Part shown: piece after piece, positions 45,194-54,978 of the stretch
Numbering within the stretch: position 1 is the stretch's first letter
Layout: each line of letters starts with the position of its first letter
From: Pelagerythrobacter aerophilus
GTDB taxonomy: Bacteria; Pseudomonadota; Alphaproteobacteria; Sphingomonadales; Sphingomonadaceae
Length of the DNA stretch: 64,000 nucleotides
Assembly (NCBI RefSeq): GCF_003581645.1
Contig: NZ_QXFK01000019.1
Location: 496,001 to 560,000, forward strand
Direction: 5' to 3'
The notes under the pieces: model-generated
Seen by the model: the letters and a program-made list of their open reading frames with translations, nothing else
Told to the model about the DNA's origin: nothing
The model's database searches: none
Program-made: the position numbers and the translations under genes

Positions 45194-46630
45194 ATGGGCA
45201 AGGAAACAGGCTTCCTCGAATTCGAGCGCGAAGATCGCGGCTACGCGGATCCCGCGGAGCGCACCGCGCACTACAAGGAATTCGTCGTCCCCCTGCCGGA
45301 CGACAAGCTGCGCAATCAGGCGGCGCGCTGCATGAACTGTGGGATTCCCTACTGCCACACCGGCTGCCCGGTGAACAATCTGATCCCCGACTGGAATCAC
45401 CTTGTCTACGAGGCCGACTGGAAGCGCGCGCTCGACACGCTCCATTCGACCAACAACTTTCCTGAGTTCACCGGCCGCGTCTGCCCCGCCCCGTGCGAGG
45501 CGGCCTGCACGCTGAACATCATCGACAGCCCGGTGACGATCAAGTCGATCGAATGCGCGATCGTCGATCGCGGCTGGCAGGAAGGCTGGATCAAACCGCA
45601 GGTTCCCGAAAGGCCGACCGGCAAGTCGGTCGCGGTGATCGGATCGGGTCCGGCCGGCCTCGCCTGCGCGCAGCAGCTCGCCCGCGCGGGCCATGCGGTC
45701 ACGGTGTTCGAGAAGGCCGACCGGATCGGCGGTCTGCTCCGCTACGGCATTCCCGACTTCAAGATGGAGAAGCACCTCATCAACCGCCGCGCGGTGCAGA
45801 TGGAGGCGGAAGGGGTCCAGTTCCGCACCAACAGCGAAGTCGGCGTCGAGGTCTCGTTCACCGCGCTCAAGGAGAATTTCGACGCCATCGTCCTCGCCGG
45901 CGGCGCGGAGAAGGCGCGCCAGCTCGACATCCCCGGCGCTGAATTGCCGGGCGTGCGGCTGGCGATGGAGTTCCTGACGCAGCAGAACAAGCGCAACGCC
46001 GGCGACGACGAAGTACGCGCCGCGCCGCGCGGTTCACTGACGGCGACGGGCAAACACGTGATCGTGATCGGCGGCGGCGACACCGGCAGCGACTGCGTCG
46101 GCACCTCCAACCGCCAGGGTGCGGCAAGCGTGACCCAGCTCGAGATCATGCCCAAGCCGCCTGAAAAGGAAGACAAGGCGCTGACCTGGCCGGACTGGCC
46201 GCTCAAGCTGCGCACGTCCTCCAGCCATCAGGAAGGCGTGGACCGCGACTGGGCCGTGCTGGCGAAGCGCGTGGTTGCCGAGAACGGCGAAGTAGCGGGG
46301 CTCGAATGCGTACGCGTCGAATGGCGCGATGGGCGGATGCACGAGATCGAAGGCAGCGAGTTCACGCTGCAGGCCGATCTGATCCTGCTCGCGATGGGCT
46401 TCACCGGTCCGAAGCGCCGTGGGCTGCTCGACCGGGCGGGGGTCGACCTCGACGCGCGGGGCAATGTCGCCGCCGACACGCAGAGCTACGCCACGAGTGA
46501 GCCCAACGTCTTCTCCTGCGGCGACATGCGCCGCGGGCAGAGTCTCGTCGTCTGGGCGATCCGCGAAGGCCGCCAGGCCGCTCGTGCGGTGGACGAAGCG
46601 CTGATGGGTGCGAGCGAATTGCCGCGTTAA
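45194..46630 (+). CDS. gltD: Glutamate synthase (NADPH), small subunit
   Basis: Beta subunit of 478 residues that passes electrons from NADPH through FAD to the two low-potential [4Fe-4S] clusters and on to GltB. Cluster cysteines are in [18 protein letters not shown] and [18 protein letters not shown] binding is shown by [20 protein letters not shown] and NADPH binding by [34 protein letters not shown] closes the FAD site. Immediately downstream of gltB, as usual. Confidence 0.96.
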   Translation: MGKETGFLEFEREDRGYADPAERTAHYKEFVVPLPDDKLRNQAARCMNCGIPYCHTGCPVNNLIPDWNHLVYEADWKRALDTLHSTNNFPEFTGRVCPAPCEAACTLNIIDSPVTIKSIECAIVDRGWQEGWIKPQVPERPTGKSVAVIGSGPAGLACAQQLARAGHAVTVFEKADRIGGLLRYGIPDFKMEKHLINRRAVQMEAEGVQFRTNSEVGVEVSFTALKENFDAIVLAGGAEKARQLDIPGAELPGVRLAMEFLTQQNKRNAGDDEVRAAPRGSLTATGKHVIVIGGGDTGSDCVGTSNRQGAASVTQLEIMPKPPEKEDKALTWPDWPLKLRTSSSHQEGVDRDWAVLAKRVVAENGEVAGLECVRVEWRDGRMHEIEGSEFTLQADLILLAMGFTGPKRRGLLDRAGVDLDARGNVAADTQSYATSEPNVFSCGDMRRGQSLVVWAIREGRQAARAVDEALMGASELPR

Positions 46631-46636
46631 GGCGCG

Positions 46637-47320
46637 TCAGACCCGCCAGTCGATCGCGCCGCGGCCCTGCGCCTCGAGGAAGGCGTTGGCCTTGCTAAAG
46701 GGGCGCGAGCCGAAGAAGCCGCGGTGGGCAGAGAGTGGGCTAGGGTGCGGCGAGCGCAGCACCAGGTGCCGGTCGCTCCGCGCGAGTTCGGGAATGCGCG
46801 CCGCCTTGCCCTGCGCGTGGCTGCCCCAGAGGATGAACACGCTCGGCTCGGCGCGCGCCGCGACAGCCGCGACGCAGGCATCGGTGATCGCCTCCCAGCC
46901 CTTGCCTGCGTGACTGCCCGCGCGCCCGGCCTCCACCGTCAGCGAATTGTTGAGCAGGAGCACGCCCTGCCGCGCCCAGGCGCTCAGATCGCCATGCCCG
47001 GGCGAGGGCAGGCCGAGGTCGCTTTCCAGCTCCTTATAGATGTTGACCAGGCTGGGCGGCACGCGGACGCCTTCGGGTACGGCAAAGCACAGGCCCATCG
47101 CCTGATCCGGCCCGTGATAGGGATCCTGCCCGAGAATCACGACTTTCACGTCTTCCAGCGGCGTCAGGTCCAGCGCGGCGAGCCGCGTGCCGCGCGGAGG
47201 ATAGATCGTCCGCCCGGCGGCTTCCTCGGCGCGAAGCCAGCCGCCCAGCCGCCTCGCCTCCGGTGCAGCGAGGACCGGATCGAGCACCGGCCGCCAGCTC
47301 TGGGGTAGCGTGTCGCTCAT
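46637..47320 (-). CDS. ung: Uracil-DNA glycosylase
   Basis: Family 1 UDG of 227 residues that removes uracil from DNA to start base-excision repair. The water-activating motif GQDPYHGPDQA spans residues 64-74, LLLNNSLTVEAG is the uracil-binding block, and HPSPLSAHRGFFGSRPF carries the catalytic histidine and DNA-intercalating loop. Start at 47320 gives the normal length. Convergent with gltD (6 bp gap). Confidence 0.95.
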   Translation of the reverse strand: MSDTLPQSWRPVLDPVLAAPEARRLGGWLRAEEAAGRTIYPPRGTRLAALDLTPLEDVKVVILGQDPYHGPDQAMGLCFAVPEGVRVPPSLVNIYKELESDLGLPSPGHGDLSAWARQGVLLLNNSLTVEAGRAGSHAGKGWEAITDACVAAVAARAEPSVFILWGSHAQGKAARIPELARSDRHLVLRSPHPSPLSAHRGFFGSRPFSKANAFLEAQGRGAIDWRV

Positions 47321-47401
47321 GCCGCGCACGATAGTGCCCGCGCGCGCGCCATTCCAGCAGCCCTTTCCCTCAATCCCCAATGCGCCTAAGAGCCGCGCCT
47401 T

Positions 47402-48019
47402 ATGGCAGTGCATTTTCACGAAGAAGACCTGCCCGCCGGCGTGCTCGCCGACGGGCCGATCGCCGTCGACACCGAAACGATGGGTCTCATCACCCCGCGC
47501 GATCGGCTCTGCGTCGTCCAGCTCAGCGATGGTCATGGCGACGAGCACCTCGTGCGTTTCCGCGTCGGCAGTCCCTACGATGCACCGAACCTCAAGGCCG
47601 TGCTCGCCGATCCCGCGCGGCTCAAGCTCTATCACTTCGCGCGGTTCGATCTCGCGGCGATCGAATACTATCTGGGCGTCACCGCCGCGCCGGTGTTCTG
47701 CACCAAGATCGCGAGCAAGCTGACGCGGACTTACACCGACCGGCACGGGCTCAAGAATCTGGTGCAGGAACTGCTCGGTGGCGAGATTTCCAAGGCCCAG
47801 CAGAGCTCCGACTGGGGTGCGCCGGAGATCAACGAGGCGCAGCGCGAATACGCAGCTTCCGACGTGCGTTTCCTCCACCGCCTGCGTGACATTTTCGTGG
47901 AGCGGCTGGCGCGCGAAGGCCGCACCGAGATAGCCCAGGCCTGCTTCGACTTCCTTCCCACCCGTGCGCGGCTCGACCTCGCCGGATGGGCCGAGAACGA
48001 TATTTTCAGCCACGCGTAG
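47402..48019 (+). CDS. RNase D-like 3'-5' exonuclease
   Basis: DEDDy exonuclease of 205 residues. Catalytic acids are Asp23 and Glu25 in IAVDTETMGL, an Asp in YHFARFDLAAI and the Tyr/Asp pair in YAASDVRFLHRL. It contains only the exonuclease domain; full RNase D proteins of about 380 residues add HRDC domains, which are absent here. Short forms are common in alphaproteobacteria and act in RNA maturation. Located upstream of lptC with a 22-bp gap, so possibly co-transcribed. Confidence 0.88.
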   Translation: MAVHFHEEDLPAGVLADGPIAVDTETMGLITPRDRLCVVQLSDGHGDEHLVRFRVGSPYDAPNLKAVLADPARLKLYHFARFDLAAIEYYLGVTAAPVFCTKIASKLTRTYTDRHGLKNLVQELLGGEISKAQQSSDWGAPEINEAQREYAASDVRFLHRLRDIFVERLAREGRTEIAQACFDFLPTRARLDLAGWAENDIFSHA

Positions 48020-48041
48020 TCCTTCCGGGTAGGCGCAAACG

Positions 48042-48710
48042 ATGGTGACGAAACGGCGGATCGAGACACAGGAGGCGGCCCGGCTGAGGAGCGAGCGGCA
48101 GCACTTCGCCGCGCCCGGCGGGTCGCACGATCGGCTCATCGCCCTCCTCGCCAAAGTTCTGCCGATGGGCATAGGCGTCGTCGCGGCGCTGATGGTGATC
48201 ACACCGCTCAGCCCGCGCGGCGAGGTCAGCTTCCTGCTCGACCGCAACGAAGTCGCGGTTATCGACGAGCGGCTGCGCGTCGACAATGCCATGTACCGCG
48301 GGCAGGACGACAAGGGACGGCCGTTCTCGCTGACCGCCGGCGAGGCGGTGCAGCGGTCGAGCGCGGAAGGAATCGTGCGGATGAACGATCTCGTCGCCCG
48401 GATCGCGTTGCCCGAAGGCCCCGCCCGTCTGGGCGCGCAGGCCGGTACCTACGATCTCAACGACGAGGTCGTCTCCGTCTTCGGCCCGGTCCGCCTGACC
48501 GCTGCCGACGGCTATCGCATGGTCGCGCGCGGGGTTTCGGTCGATCTCGCGGCGAAGCGCATGGTCGGGCGCGGCGGGGTCGAAGGCGAGATCCCGGCCG
48601 GCACATTCTCCGCCGACCGTCTGATCGCCGACATGACCGAACGCACGGTGACGCTTGACGGCAACGCCCGCCTGCGCATGATCCCGGGCGAACTGAGGAT
48701 ACCCTCATGA
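48042..48710 (+). CDS. lptC: LPS export ABC transporter periplasmic protein LptC
   Basis: Single-pass membrane protein of 222 residues that hands lipopolysaccharide from the LptB2FG extractor to LptA. A membrane helix (VLPMGIGVVAALMVITPLSP) is followed by a beta-jellyroll region (FSLTAGEAVQRSSAEGIVRM, GTYDLNDEVVSVFGPVRLTA). Low sequence conservation is normal for the family; the neighbour LptA supports the call. Its stop overlaps the lptA start (ATGA). Confidence 0.85.
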   Translation: MVTKRRIETQEAARLRSERQHFAAPGGSHDRLIALLAKVLPMGIGVVAALMVITPLSPRGEVSFLLDRNEVAVIDERLRVDNAMYRGQDDKGRPFSLTAGEAVQRSSAEGIVRMNDLVARIALPEGPARLGAQAGTYDLNDEVVSVFGPVRLTAADGYRMVARGVSVDLAAKRMVGRGGVEGEIPAGTFSADRLIADMTERTVTLDGNARLRMIPGELRIPS

Positions 48711-49240
48711 CATCGTACCTTTCCACCGCAATGCGTTGGGCGCTTGCAGGCTTCGTCGGCACTCTCGCCGTCTTCGCAGGCATGCAGATCAACGCCCAGG
48801 CGATCGCCGGGCACAACTCGAACGCGCCGGTCAACTATGCCGCCGACCGGATCGAGCTGCAGGACCGCCAGAACCGCGTCGTCCTGTCGGGCAATGTCGA
48901 CATCACGCAGGCCGGTCTGCGGCTGCGCGCCGCGCGCACGCTGGTCAACTACAGCGACGCCGGCTCCCTGAGCATCCAGCGCATCACCGCGACGGGAGGG
49001 GTGCGGGTAACGCGCGGCAACGAATCGGCGACGGGCGACGTCGCGGTGTACGACTTCAATCGCCGGATCATCACCATGGCCGGCAACGTCCGCCTGCGGC
49101 GCGGCACCGATACGCTCAATGGCGGACGGCTGGTGATCGACCTGAGGACCGGCGTGTCGAGCGTCGACGGTAGCGCTTCGGGAACTTCGACCACGTCGGA
49201 AGGACGCGTGTCGGGCACCTTCCAGGTTCCCGAGAACTAG
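48707..49240 (+). CDS. lptA: LPS transport periplasmic protein LptA
   Basis: Periplasmic bridge protein of 177 residues with a signal peptide (MRWALAGFVGTLAVFAGMQI) and an OstA/LptA beta-jellyroll: NYAADRIELQDRQNRVVLSG, GNVDITQAGLRLRAARTLVN, NGGRLVIDLRTGVSSVDG. Overlaps lptC by four bases. The usual next gene, the ATPase lptB, is absent; a convergent holA follows after 10 bp. Confidence 0.9.
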   Translation: MTSYLSTAMRWALAGFVGTLAVFAGMQINAQAIAGHNSNAPVNYAADRIELQDRQNRVVLSGNVDITQAGLRLRAARTLVNYSDAGSLSIQRITATGGVRVTRGNESATGDVAVYDFNRRIITMAGNVRLRRGTDTLNGGRLVIDLRTGVSSVDGSASGTSTTSEGRVSGTFQVPEN

Positions 49241-49250
49241 GTCCAGTGTA

Positions 49251-50279
49251 TCACCGCCGCGCTGCGCGGCGGGCGATCTCGGCCAGGCCCTGCGACAGCA
49301 GCAGCTCGGCCGACTGGCTGTTGGCGAGCAGCGCACGGTGGAGCGCGACGAGCTTCGCGACCAGCCGGTCGAGCTCGCGTCCACGCCAGTGCTTGAGCTG
49401 GGCGGCAAGATCGCGCTCGTCCTTCCAGAAGATGCGACGGGCGCGCTTTTCCGCATCGAGCGCCGCCGCCACGTTTCCCCGCGGTCCGATCTTCGCGGCG
49501 ATCTGGGCGAGCTGAGCCGCGCGCCGCTCGATCGCTAGCAGCACGCCGACCGGGTTGAGCGACAATTCACGCAGCCGGTGCAGCTCCGCCGGAATCTTGC
49601 GCGTCTCGCCGGCGAGGACGGCATTGACCAAGGGCATGAAGCCATCCTCCTCGGTCGAGGCGCCGATGGCGTCGAGGGCACCGGCATCAGCCGTTTTGGG
49701 AGAAGCGGGCGAAGCATCGAGATAGAGCGCGAGCTTGTCGACTTCCGACTGCGCCAACCGCACGTCGAGCCCGGCGGCGCGCGCGATCCGCTCGGCAATG
49801 TCGCCGTTGAGGCGCAGACCGGCTGCGTCCGCCATGCCGCGCACGCTGGCGGTGACGGAGGCGAGATCGGGCGGCCAGAACATCGCCACCAGCGCATCGT
49901 CGCGCTTCTCCAGCAGTTTCGCGGTGCGCGACTTGTCGGTGGCGGAGGTGGCGACGATCAGCACCGGGCAGGCCTCGCCCGTGCCCAGCAGCAGGTTGCC
50001 GATCGCGTCCAGCGCCTCGTCGCCGCTCGCGCGCACGTAGATGTGACGCGCGTCGCCGAACAGCGAGGCCGAGCGGGCCTCGTCGCCGAGCAGAACCGGA
50101 TCCTTGCGCAGAGATGCGCCCGACATCTCGATGCGTTCGCCCGGGTCGTCGAGCAGTTCGACGATCCTGTCGGCCGCGGCCGAAGCGCCGGCCTCGTCCG
50201 GTCCGCAGAAGAAGAACACCCGGCACTGCTGCGCCGCGCGCCGGGCGGCAGCGGCGAAATCGCGCTGGGTCGCCTTCAC
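49251..50279 (-). CDS. holA: DNA polymerase III subunit delta
   Basis: Clamp-loader delta subunit of 342 residues, recognised from RVFFFCGPDEAGASAAADRI, RHIYVRASGDEALDAIGNLL, the ALVAMFWPPDLASV segment and the C-terminal collar region WKDERDLAAQLKHWRGRELD. The start is a GTG at 50279 that overlaps the lptE stop (GTGA), indicating translational coupling. Fourth gene of the DUF3576-leuS-lptE-holA operon typical of alphaproteobacteria. Confidence 0.9.
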   Translation of the reverse strand: MKATQRDFAAAARRAAQQCRVFFFCGPDEAGASAAADRIVELLDDPGERIEMSGASLRKDPVLLGDEARSASLFGDARHIYVRASGDEALDAIGNLLLGTGEACPVLIVATSATDKSRTAKLLEKRDDALVAMFWPPDLASVTASVRGMADAAGLRLNGDIAERIARAAGLDVRLAQSEVDKLALYLDASPASPKTADAGALDAIGASTEEDGFMPLVNAVLAGETRKIPAELHRLRELSLNPVGVLLAIERRAAQLAQIAAKIGPRGNVAAALDAEKRARRIFWKDERDLAAQLKHWRGRELDRLVAKLVALHRALLANSQSAELLLSQGLAEIARRAARR

Positions 50280-50767
50280 CGGTCTTCGCGCAGCGTGAGC
50301 GAGAGCTGCGTCACGATACGGTCGGCGACCTCGCGCGCGAGATTCTCGAGCGCAGTCTGCTCGGCTGCGATGGTCGCGTATTCGCTGGAGACGACGTCGA
50401 TCCCTGCGTCCGAACCGGCGGTCGCGTCGAGCAGGATCGAACCGTCGGCGGTGTCGACGAGTTGGTAGCGCGCGCGCAGCGTGCGGCGTTCGCGCCCGAT
50501 CGTGTCGTCGCTCAGCACGCCGAGCCCTTCGAGCCGATCGTCGAGCCGCACGTCGAGACGGTAGCGCGGGCTCTCCTCGCCCGCCGCACCGAGCCGGTCG
50601 CGCAGCGCATTGCGCACCAGCCAACCGGCACGCCCGTCGATCGGGGGTACTTCGACGGCGGCGAGCCCGCGCGCCACCGCGCCGTTTCCGCCGCCCGCGT
50701 ACATCGGCTGCAGCGAGCAGCCGGACAGCGCGACCAGCGCCGCGGCGAGGGCGGCCGCGCGGATCAC
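50276..50767 (-). CDS. lptE: LPS assembly lipoprotein LptE
   Basis: Outer-membrane lipoprotein of 163 residues that plugs LptD for surface delivery of lipopolysaccharide. A lipoprotein signal ([20 protein letters not shown]) precedes the alpha/beta domain with [28 protein letters not shown] and the C-terminal [15 protein letters not shown]. The start is GTG at 50767, overlapping the leuS stop, and its own stop overlaps the holA start. Such gene order (leuS-lptE-holA) is conserved. Confidence 0.9.
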   Translation of the reverse strand: MIRAAALAAALVALSGCSLQPMYAGGGNGAVARGLAAVEVPPIDGRAGWLVRNALRDRLGAAGEESPRYRLDVRLDDRLEGLGVLSDDTIGRERRTLRARYQLVDTADGSILLDATAGSDAGIDVVSSEYATIAAEQTALENLAREVADRIVTQLSLTLREDR

Positions 50768-53283
50768 GTGACGATGTTCACCAGCCGGTCGGGCACGACG
50801 ATCACCTTGCGCACGGTTGCTCCATCGATCGAACGCTGGACCTTCTCGCTTGCCAAGGCAAGCGCTTCGAGGTCTTCCTTCGGTGCGCCCTTGGGCGCAG
50901 TCAGCGTGTCGCGCAGCTTGCCCATGTGCTGGATGGCGATGGTCACCTCGTCCTCGACCAGCAGCGCCGGATCGACCGGCGGCCAGGGCGCGTTCGCGAT
51001 CAGGCCGTCCCCGCCGATTGCGGCCCAGCCCTCCTCGGCCAGGTGCGGCATCATCGGGCTGACGAGCAGCAGCGCAGTGCGGATCGCCTCGCTGCGTGTG
51101 GCGGAAGGCTGCGCCTTCTCGATCGCGCCGGTCAGCTCGTAGAGCCGCGCGACGGCCTTGTTGAACGACAGCGCCTCGATATCCTCGGCAACCGCGGCAA
51201 TCGTCTGATGCGTCTTGCGCAAGAGCGCCTTGTCCTCACCGGTCGCTGCCGCATCGAACTGCCCGAACAGGCGCCAGAGGCGCTGGACGAAGCGCCAGCA
51301 GCCTTCGATCCCGGCTTCGGACCAAGGCAGGTCCCGTTCGGGCGGACTGTCGGACAGCATGAACCAGCGCACCGCATCGGCACCGTACTTGGCGACGATC
51401 TCGTCCGGGTCGACGGTGTTCTTCTTCGACTTGGACATCTTGATGACGCGGCCGATCTCGACCTCGCCGCCATCGTCCTTGAGCAGAGCGCGCTCGGCCT
51501 CGCGGCTGATCTCGTCGGGCGCGTAGTAGACCGTCTTGCTGCCTTCCGACCGACTGTAGGTCTCGTGCGTCACCATCCCCTGCGTGAACAGGGAAGCGAA
51601 CGGCTCGGCGAAATCGAGCTGGCCCATGTGCTGCAGCGCGCGGGTCCAGAAGCGGGCGTAGAGCAGGTGCAGGATCGCATGCTCGATCCCGCCGATGTAC
51701 TGTTCCACCGGCAGCCACTTGGCGACTTCCTCGCGGTCGAACGGCTTGTTGGCCGGCTGGCTGGCGAAGCGCAGGAAGTACCAGCTCGAATCGACGAAAG
51801 TGTCGAGCGTGTCGGTCTCCCGCTCCGCCTTGCCGCCGCACTTGGGACAGTCGACGTGCTTCCAGGTCGGATGACGCAGCAGCGGATTGCCGGGCGTCTT
51901 GAAATCGACGTCCTCGGGCAGGACGACGGGGAGCTGATCCTTGGGCACCGGCACCACGCCGCACTCGGCGCAGTGGATGAACGGGATCGGCGTGCCCCAG
52001 TAGCGCTGGCGCGATACGCCCCAGTCGCGCAGGCGCCAGACGGTCGTGCCCTGGCCCCAGCCATCCTTCTCGGCGCGCGCGATCACTTCGCGCTTGGCCG
52101 CTTCAACCTCCATTCCGTCGAGGAATTGCGAGTTCACCAGCACGCCCTCGCCTGCCTCGGCTTCACCGGCGAACGGCTTGCCGGCGTCCTCCGCGCTGGA
52201 CGCGACGACCCGCGGGATCGGCAGGCCATACTTGGTCGCGAATTCGAAGTCGCGCTGGTCGTGCCCGGGCACCGCCATGATCGCGCCGGTGCCGTAGTCC
52301 ATCAGCACGAAGTTCGCGATGTAGACGGGCAGATACTCGCCGGTGAACGGATGGCGCGCGCCGATGCCGGTGTCGAAGCCGAGCTTCTCCGCCGTCTCGA
52401 GCTCGGCCGCGGTCGTCCCGCCGCGCTTGCATTGCTCGATGAACTTCGCCGCGTCGCAATTGATCGTCGCCACGCGCTGCGCGACCGGATGGTCGGGCGC
52501 AACGGCGACGAAACTGGCGCCGAAGATCGTGTCGGGCCGCGTGGTATAGACGGCCAGGCTTTCACCGTCCGACAGTTCGAACGAGAATTGCAGGCCGCGG
52601 CTCCGGCCGATCCAGTTCTCCTGCATCAGCCGAACTTTGTCCGGCCAGTTCTCGAGCTTGCCCAGCCCGTCGAGGAGGTCCTCTGCGAACTGCGTGATCT
52701 TGAGGAACCATTGGTTGAGCTTGCGCTTCTCGACCTCGGCGCCGGAACGCCAACCCTTGCCGTCGATCACCTGCTCGTTGGCGAGCACGGTCATGTCGAC
52801 CGGGTCCCAGTTGACCTCGCTCTCCTTGCGATAGACCAGCCCCGCCTCGTAGAGGTCGAGGAACATCGCCTGTTCGTGGCCGTAATACGCGGCGTCGCAG
52901 GTCGCCAGCTCGCGGCTCCAGTCGAGCGCGAAGCCGATGCGCTTCAACTGCGCCTTCATGTTGTCGATATTGGCGTGCGTCCAGCCGTCGGGGTGGACGC
53001 CCTTTTCCATCGCCGCATTCTCGGCCGGCATGCCGAAGGCATCCCACCCCATCGGGTGCAGCACCTCGTGCCCGGTCATCCGCTTGTAGCGCGCGAGCAC
53101 GTCGCCCATCGTGTAGTTGCGCACGTGCCCGATGTGGATGCGGCCCGAGGGATAGGGAAACATCTCGAGCACGTAGCTCTTGGGCTTGGCGGAATTGCTG
53201 TCGGCTTCGAAACAGCGCGCTTCTTCCCACGCGCGTTGCCAGCGCCCGTCGGCTTGCGACGGATCGAAACGAGTGTCGGTCAT
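50764..53283 (-). CDS. leuS: Leucine-tRNA ligase
   Basis: Class I aminoacyl-tRNA synthetase of 839 residues. The HIGH motif is at residues 50-53 ([12 protein letters not shown]), the editing domain contains [14 protein letters not shown], and KMSKSKKN lies near residue 614. Zinc-ribbon cysteines are in HCAECGVVP and HVDCPKCGG. The anticodon-binding C-terminal domain follows. Start at 53283 ([20 protein letters not shown]) is typical for the family. Second gene of a four-gene operon. Confidence 0.97.
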   Translation of the reverse strand: MTDTRFDPSQADGRWQRAWEEARCFEADSNSAKPKSYVLEMFPYPSGRIHIGHVRNYTMGDVLARYKRMTGHEVLHPMGWDAFGMPAENAAMEKGVHPDGWTHANIDNMKAQLKRIGFALDWSRELATCDAAYYGHEQAMFLDLYEAGLVYRKESEVNWDPVDMTVLANEQVIDGKGWRSGAEVEKRKLNQWFLKITQFAEDLLDGLGKLENWPDKVRLMQENWIGRSRGLQFSFELSDGESLAVYTTRPDTIFGASFVAVAPDHPVAQRVATINCDAAKFIEQCKRGGTTAAELETAEKLGFDTGIGARHPFTGEYLPVYIANFVLMDYGTGAIMAVPGHDQRDFEFATKYGLPIPRVVASSAEDAGKPFAGEAEAGEGVLVNSQFLDGMEVEAAKREVIARAEKDGWGQGTTVWRLRDWGVSRQRYWGTPIPFIHCAECGVVPVPKDQLPVVLPEDVDFKTPGNPLLRHPTWKHVDCPKCGGKAERETDTLDTFVDSSWYFLRFASQPANKPFDREEVAKWLPVEQYIGGIEHAILHLLYARFWTRALQHMGQLDFAEPFASLFTQGMVTHETYSRSEGSKTVYYAPDEISREAERALLKDDGGEVEIGRVIKMSKSKKNTVDPDEIVAKYGADAVRWFMLSDSPPERDLPWSEAGIEGCWRFVQRLWRLFGQFDAAATGEDKALLRKTHQTIAAVAEDIEALSFNKAVARLYELTGAIEKAQPSATRSEAIRTALLLVSPMMPHLAEEGWAAIGGDGLIANAPWPPVDPALLVEDEVTIAIQHMGKLRDTLTAPKGAPKEDLEALALASEKVQRSIDGATVRKVIVVPDRLVNIVT

Positions 53284-53308
53284 GGAAACCCCGTTAGGGC
53301 GAATTGAA

Positions 53309-53758
53309 CTAGGAAACCACCGCCTGGCGGCGCAGGTCGCGAGCCTTGGTGAGGATGATGCCCTCGAGCTTCTGCACCGTTGCCGCCTGGACCGGCGCAT
53401 CGACCCAGGTTCCGCCCTGCGCAACCTGGCGGCTGGCGGCGACGCGCACGGCGTCGGCGCGCAGGTCCTGGTCGAGGATCGAGACCGTCAGCTTGACACG
53501 CTCGCCGGGGTTCTCCGGATTCGTGTACCAGTCGGTCACGATCACCCCGCCCGCGCTGTCGGTCTGGAGCAGCGGCGCGAAGCTCACCGTCTCCAGTGCG
53601 GCGCGCCAGAGGTAGGAATTGACGCCGATCGTGGTCACCTGGCTCGCGGCGAGGTCCGAAGCGGGACGGCCGCCGCCGCCGCAGGCCGTGAGGCCGGCGA
53701 GCGCCAGTGAGACGAGCAGGCCGCGGGAAACGGTCGAGGTAAGGCGGGTCGCGTTCAT
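53309..53758 (-). CDS. DUF3576 lipoprotein
   Basis: Small lipoprotein of 149 residues. The signal region [17 protein letters not shown] ends in a lipobox (LTAC), and the rest is a DUF3576 domain: [60 protein letters not shown]. The family is almost confined to alphaproteobacteria and commonly precedes leuS. Function unknown; the linkage to lptE suggests an envelope role. First gene of the operon, 25 bp before leuS. Confidence 0.88.
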   Translation of the reverse strand: MNATRLTSTVSRGLLVSLALAGLTACGGGGRPASDLAASQVTTIGVNSYLWRAALETVSFAPLLQTDSAGGVIVTDWYTNPENPGERVKLTVSILDQDLRADAVRVAASRQVAQGGTWVDAPVQAATVQKLEGIILTKARDLRRQAVVS

Positions 53759-54102
53759 GATGATCGGGTCGTATCCTGTCAGTGTGCTCGTTCGCCTCTA
53801 TAGCCCGCACGGCGCGAGCGGCAAGCACAGCGTGGACTCCATGTTCGGGATGCCGGATTGACCCGGAAGCGTTTGAACCGCGCCTTAATCGCCCGCCAGC
53901 ATGTGGGCATGGTGCAACACCTGCGGCGAATCACGGACTTCGCCTTGTGGAAAACACTGGCCAAGGCTTTGGATCGATCCTAACTTTCCTTTCGACTCTC
54001 CTGCGCCCGAGTCTCACCAGGGGTGAACGACGCGGAAAGTCAGGAACCGTTCAGGCCCGATCGGCTTGGATGGGCGGGGAACAAGGGGAAGGACGCGCTG
54101 CA
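53759..54102. other. Intergenic control region between the leuS operon and the gene at 54103
   Basis: A 344-bp divergent intergenic region. It holds the promoter area of the DUF3576-leuS operon on the left, without an obvious consensus promoter, and a compact inverted-repeat structure at 53983-54040 on the right. No additional open reading frame in it is convincing. Confidence 0.5.
53983..54040 (+). ncRNA. Candidate three-way-junction RNA element
   Basis: Outer arms ACTTTCC (53983) and GGAAAGT (54034) are perfectly complementary. Between them are two independent perfect hairpins: GACTC/GAGTC (53994-54013) and TCACC-agg-GGTGA (54014-54026). The geometry is a small three-way junction in the 5' leader of the gene at 54103. 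It is shown by base pairing only. Confidence 0.4.
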
Positions 54103-54858
54103 ATGTCTGGGTCACGCAAGATGACACACAAGGGTGGGTTTGCCCCCACGCTGCTGTCGGCTGCGTGTCTGGCGCTCGCGATTCCTTCGACTGGCCTGGC
54201 GCTCGTCGGGCTCGAAAACGGAGACGCCGCCGCTCCGGTGGCCGGGCAGTTCGCCCCCTTCACTCCCGCATCGGTCGATCCGCAGCTCGCGCGCCGAGTC
54301 GCGCAGCAGGTCGCCGCGCATGGCCAGATGCTGCGCTTCACGCCCGCCGGGCCGGCCAAGCCGCTCGACCGTACTGTCACCGTCGCCATCCGTGTCGACG
54401 AGGAGACCGCACGCGCGATCTCGTTCCGCTCGACGCTGGCATCGATCGCCGGAGAGCCGGGGACTGGCGCTGCGGCGATTGCCTCCACTCGCTACAATCT
54501 CGGCATTGCGCGCGGTTACCAGACGTTCGCCAAGGCTCCGTCGCTGCCCGAGGGCGTGCGCGAGCTGGACGTTCCCGATCTCGCGAGCTTCGAACCCGCC
54601 CAGGGTCACAAGGAAGAACCGAGCCGGTTCCAGCCGCGCATCGCGTTCGAGCGTGACCGCAGCGTCGGCCGCGCACCGCGCACCCTCGAAGGATTGGGCG
54701 ATCAGTCCGTCGATCTCGGCGGTGCCTACCGTGTTACCCGCAATCTGGACGTTACCGCAGGCGTGCGGCTGTCGCAGGACCGCGACCGGCTCGCTCCGCT
54801 CACCGACATGGAGCAGGACAGCCAGGCGGTCTACGTCGGCACGCAGTTCCGCTTCTGA
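54103..54858 (+). CDS. Exported hypothetical protein with a barrel-like C-terminus
   Basis: Protein of 251 residues, unrecognised. A signal peptide (FAPTLLSAACLALAIPSTGL) is followed by a region rich in Ala/Pro and then ARAISFRSTLASIAGEPGTG. The C-terminal 50 residues alternate polar and hydrophobic (SVDLGGAYRVTRNLDVTAGV, VYVGTQFRF) and end in phenylalanine, as outer-membrane beta-strands do. It may be an outer-membrane-associated protein. The ATG at 54103 follows AAGGGGAAGG; an ATG at 54121 is an alternative. A clean terminator follows. Confidence 0.65.
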   Translation: MSGSRKMTHKGGFAPTLLSAACLALAIPSTGLALVGLENGDAAAPVAGQFAPFTPASVDPQLARRVAQQVAAHGQMLRFTPAGPAKPLDRTVTVAIRVDEETARAISFRSTLASIAGEPGTGAAAIASTRYNLGIARGYQTFAKAPSLPEGVRELDVPDLASFEPAQGHKEEPSRFQPRIAFERDRSVGRAPRTLEGLGDQSVDLGGAYRVTRNLDVTAGVRLSQDRDRLAPLTDMEQDSQAVYVGTQFRF

Positions 54859-54889
54859 TCGGCGTTTCCGCCTGAATTCGTCTGCAAAG

Positions 54890-54911
54890 CCCCGCTTCCG
54901 GCGGGGTTTTT
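54890..54911 (+). terminator. Rho-independent terminator
   Basis: CCCCGC-ttccg-GCGGGG followed by TTTTT, 31 bp after the stop of the preceding gene. The best intrinsic terminator in the window. Confidence 0.85.
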
Positions 54912-54978
54912 CTTTTGTGTCGCGCAGCCTTCGCGTAGACCTTCGGGACACACAAAAATCAGGCGGAGAGACAAGTCC

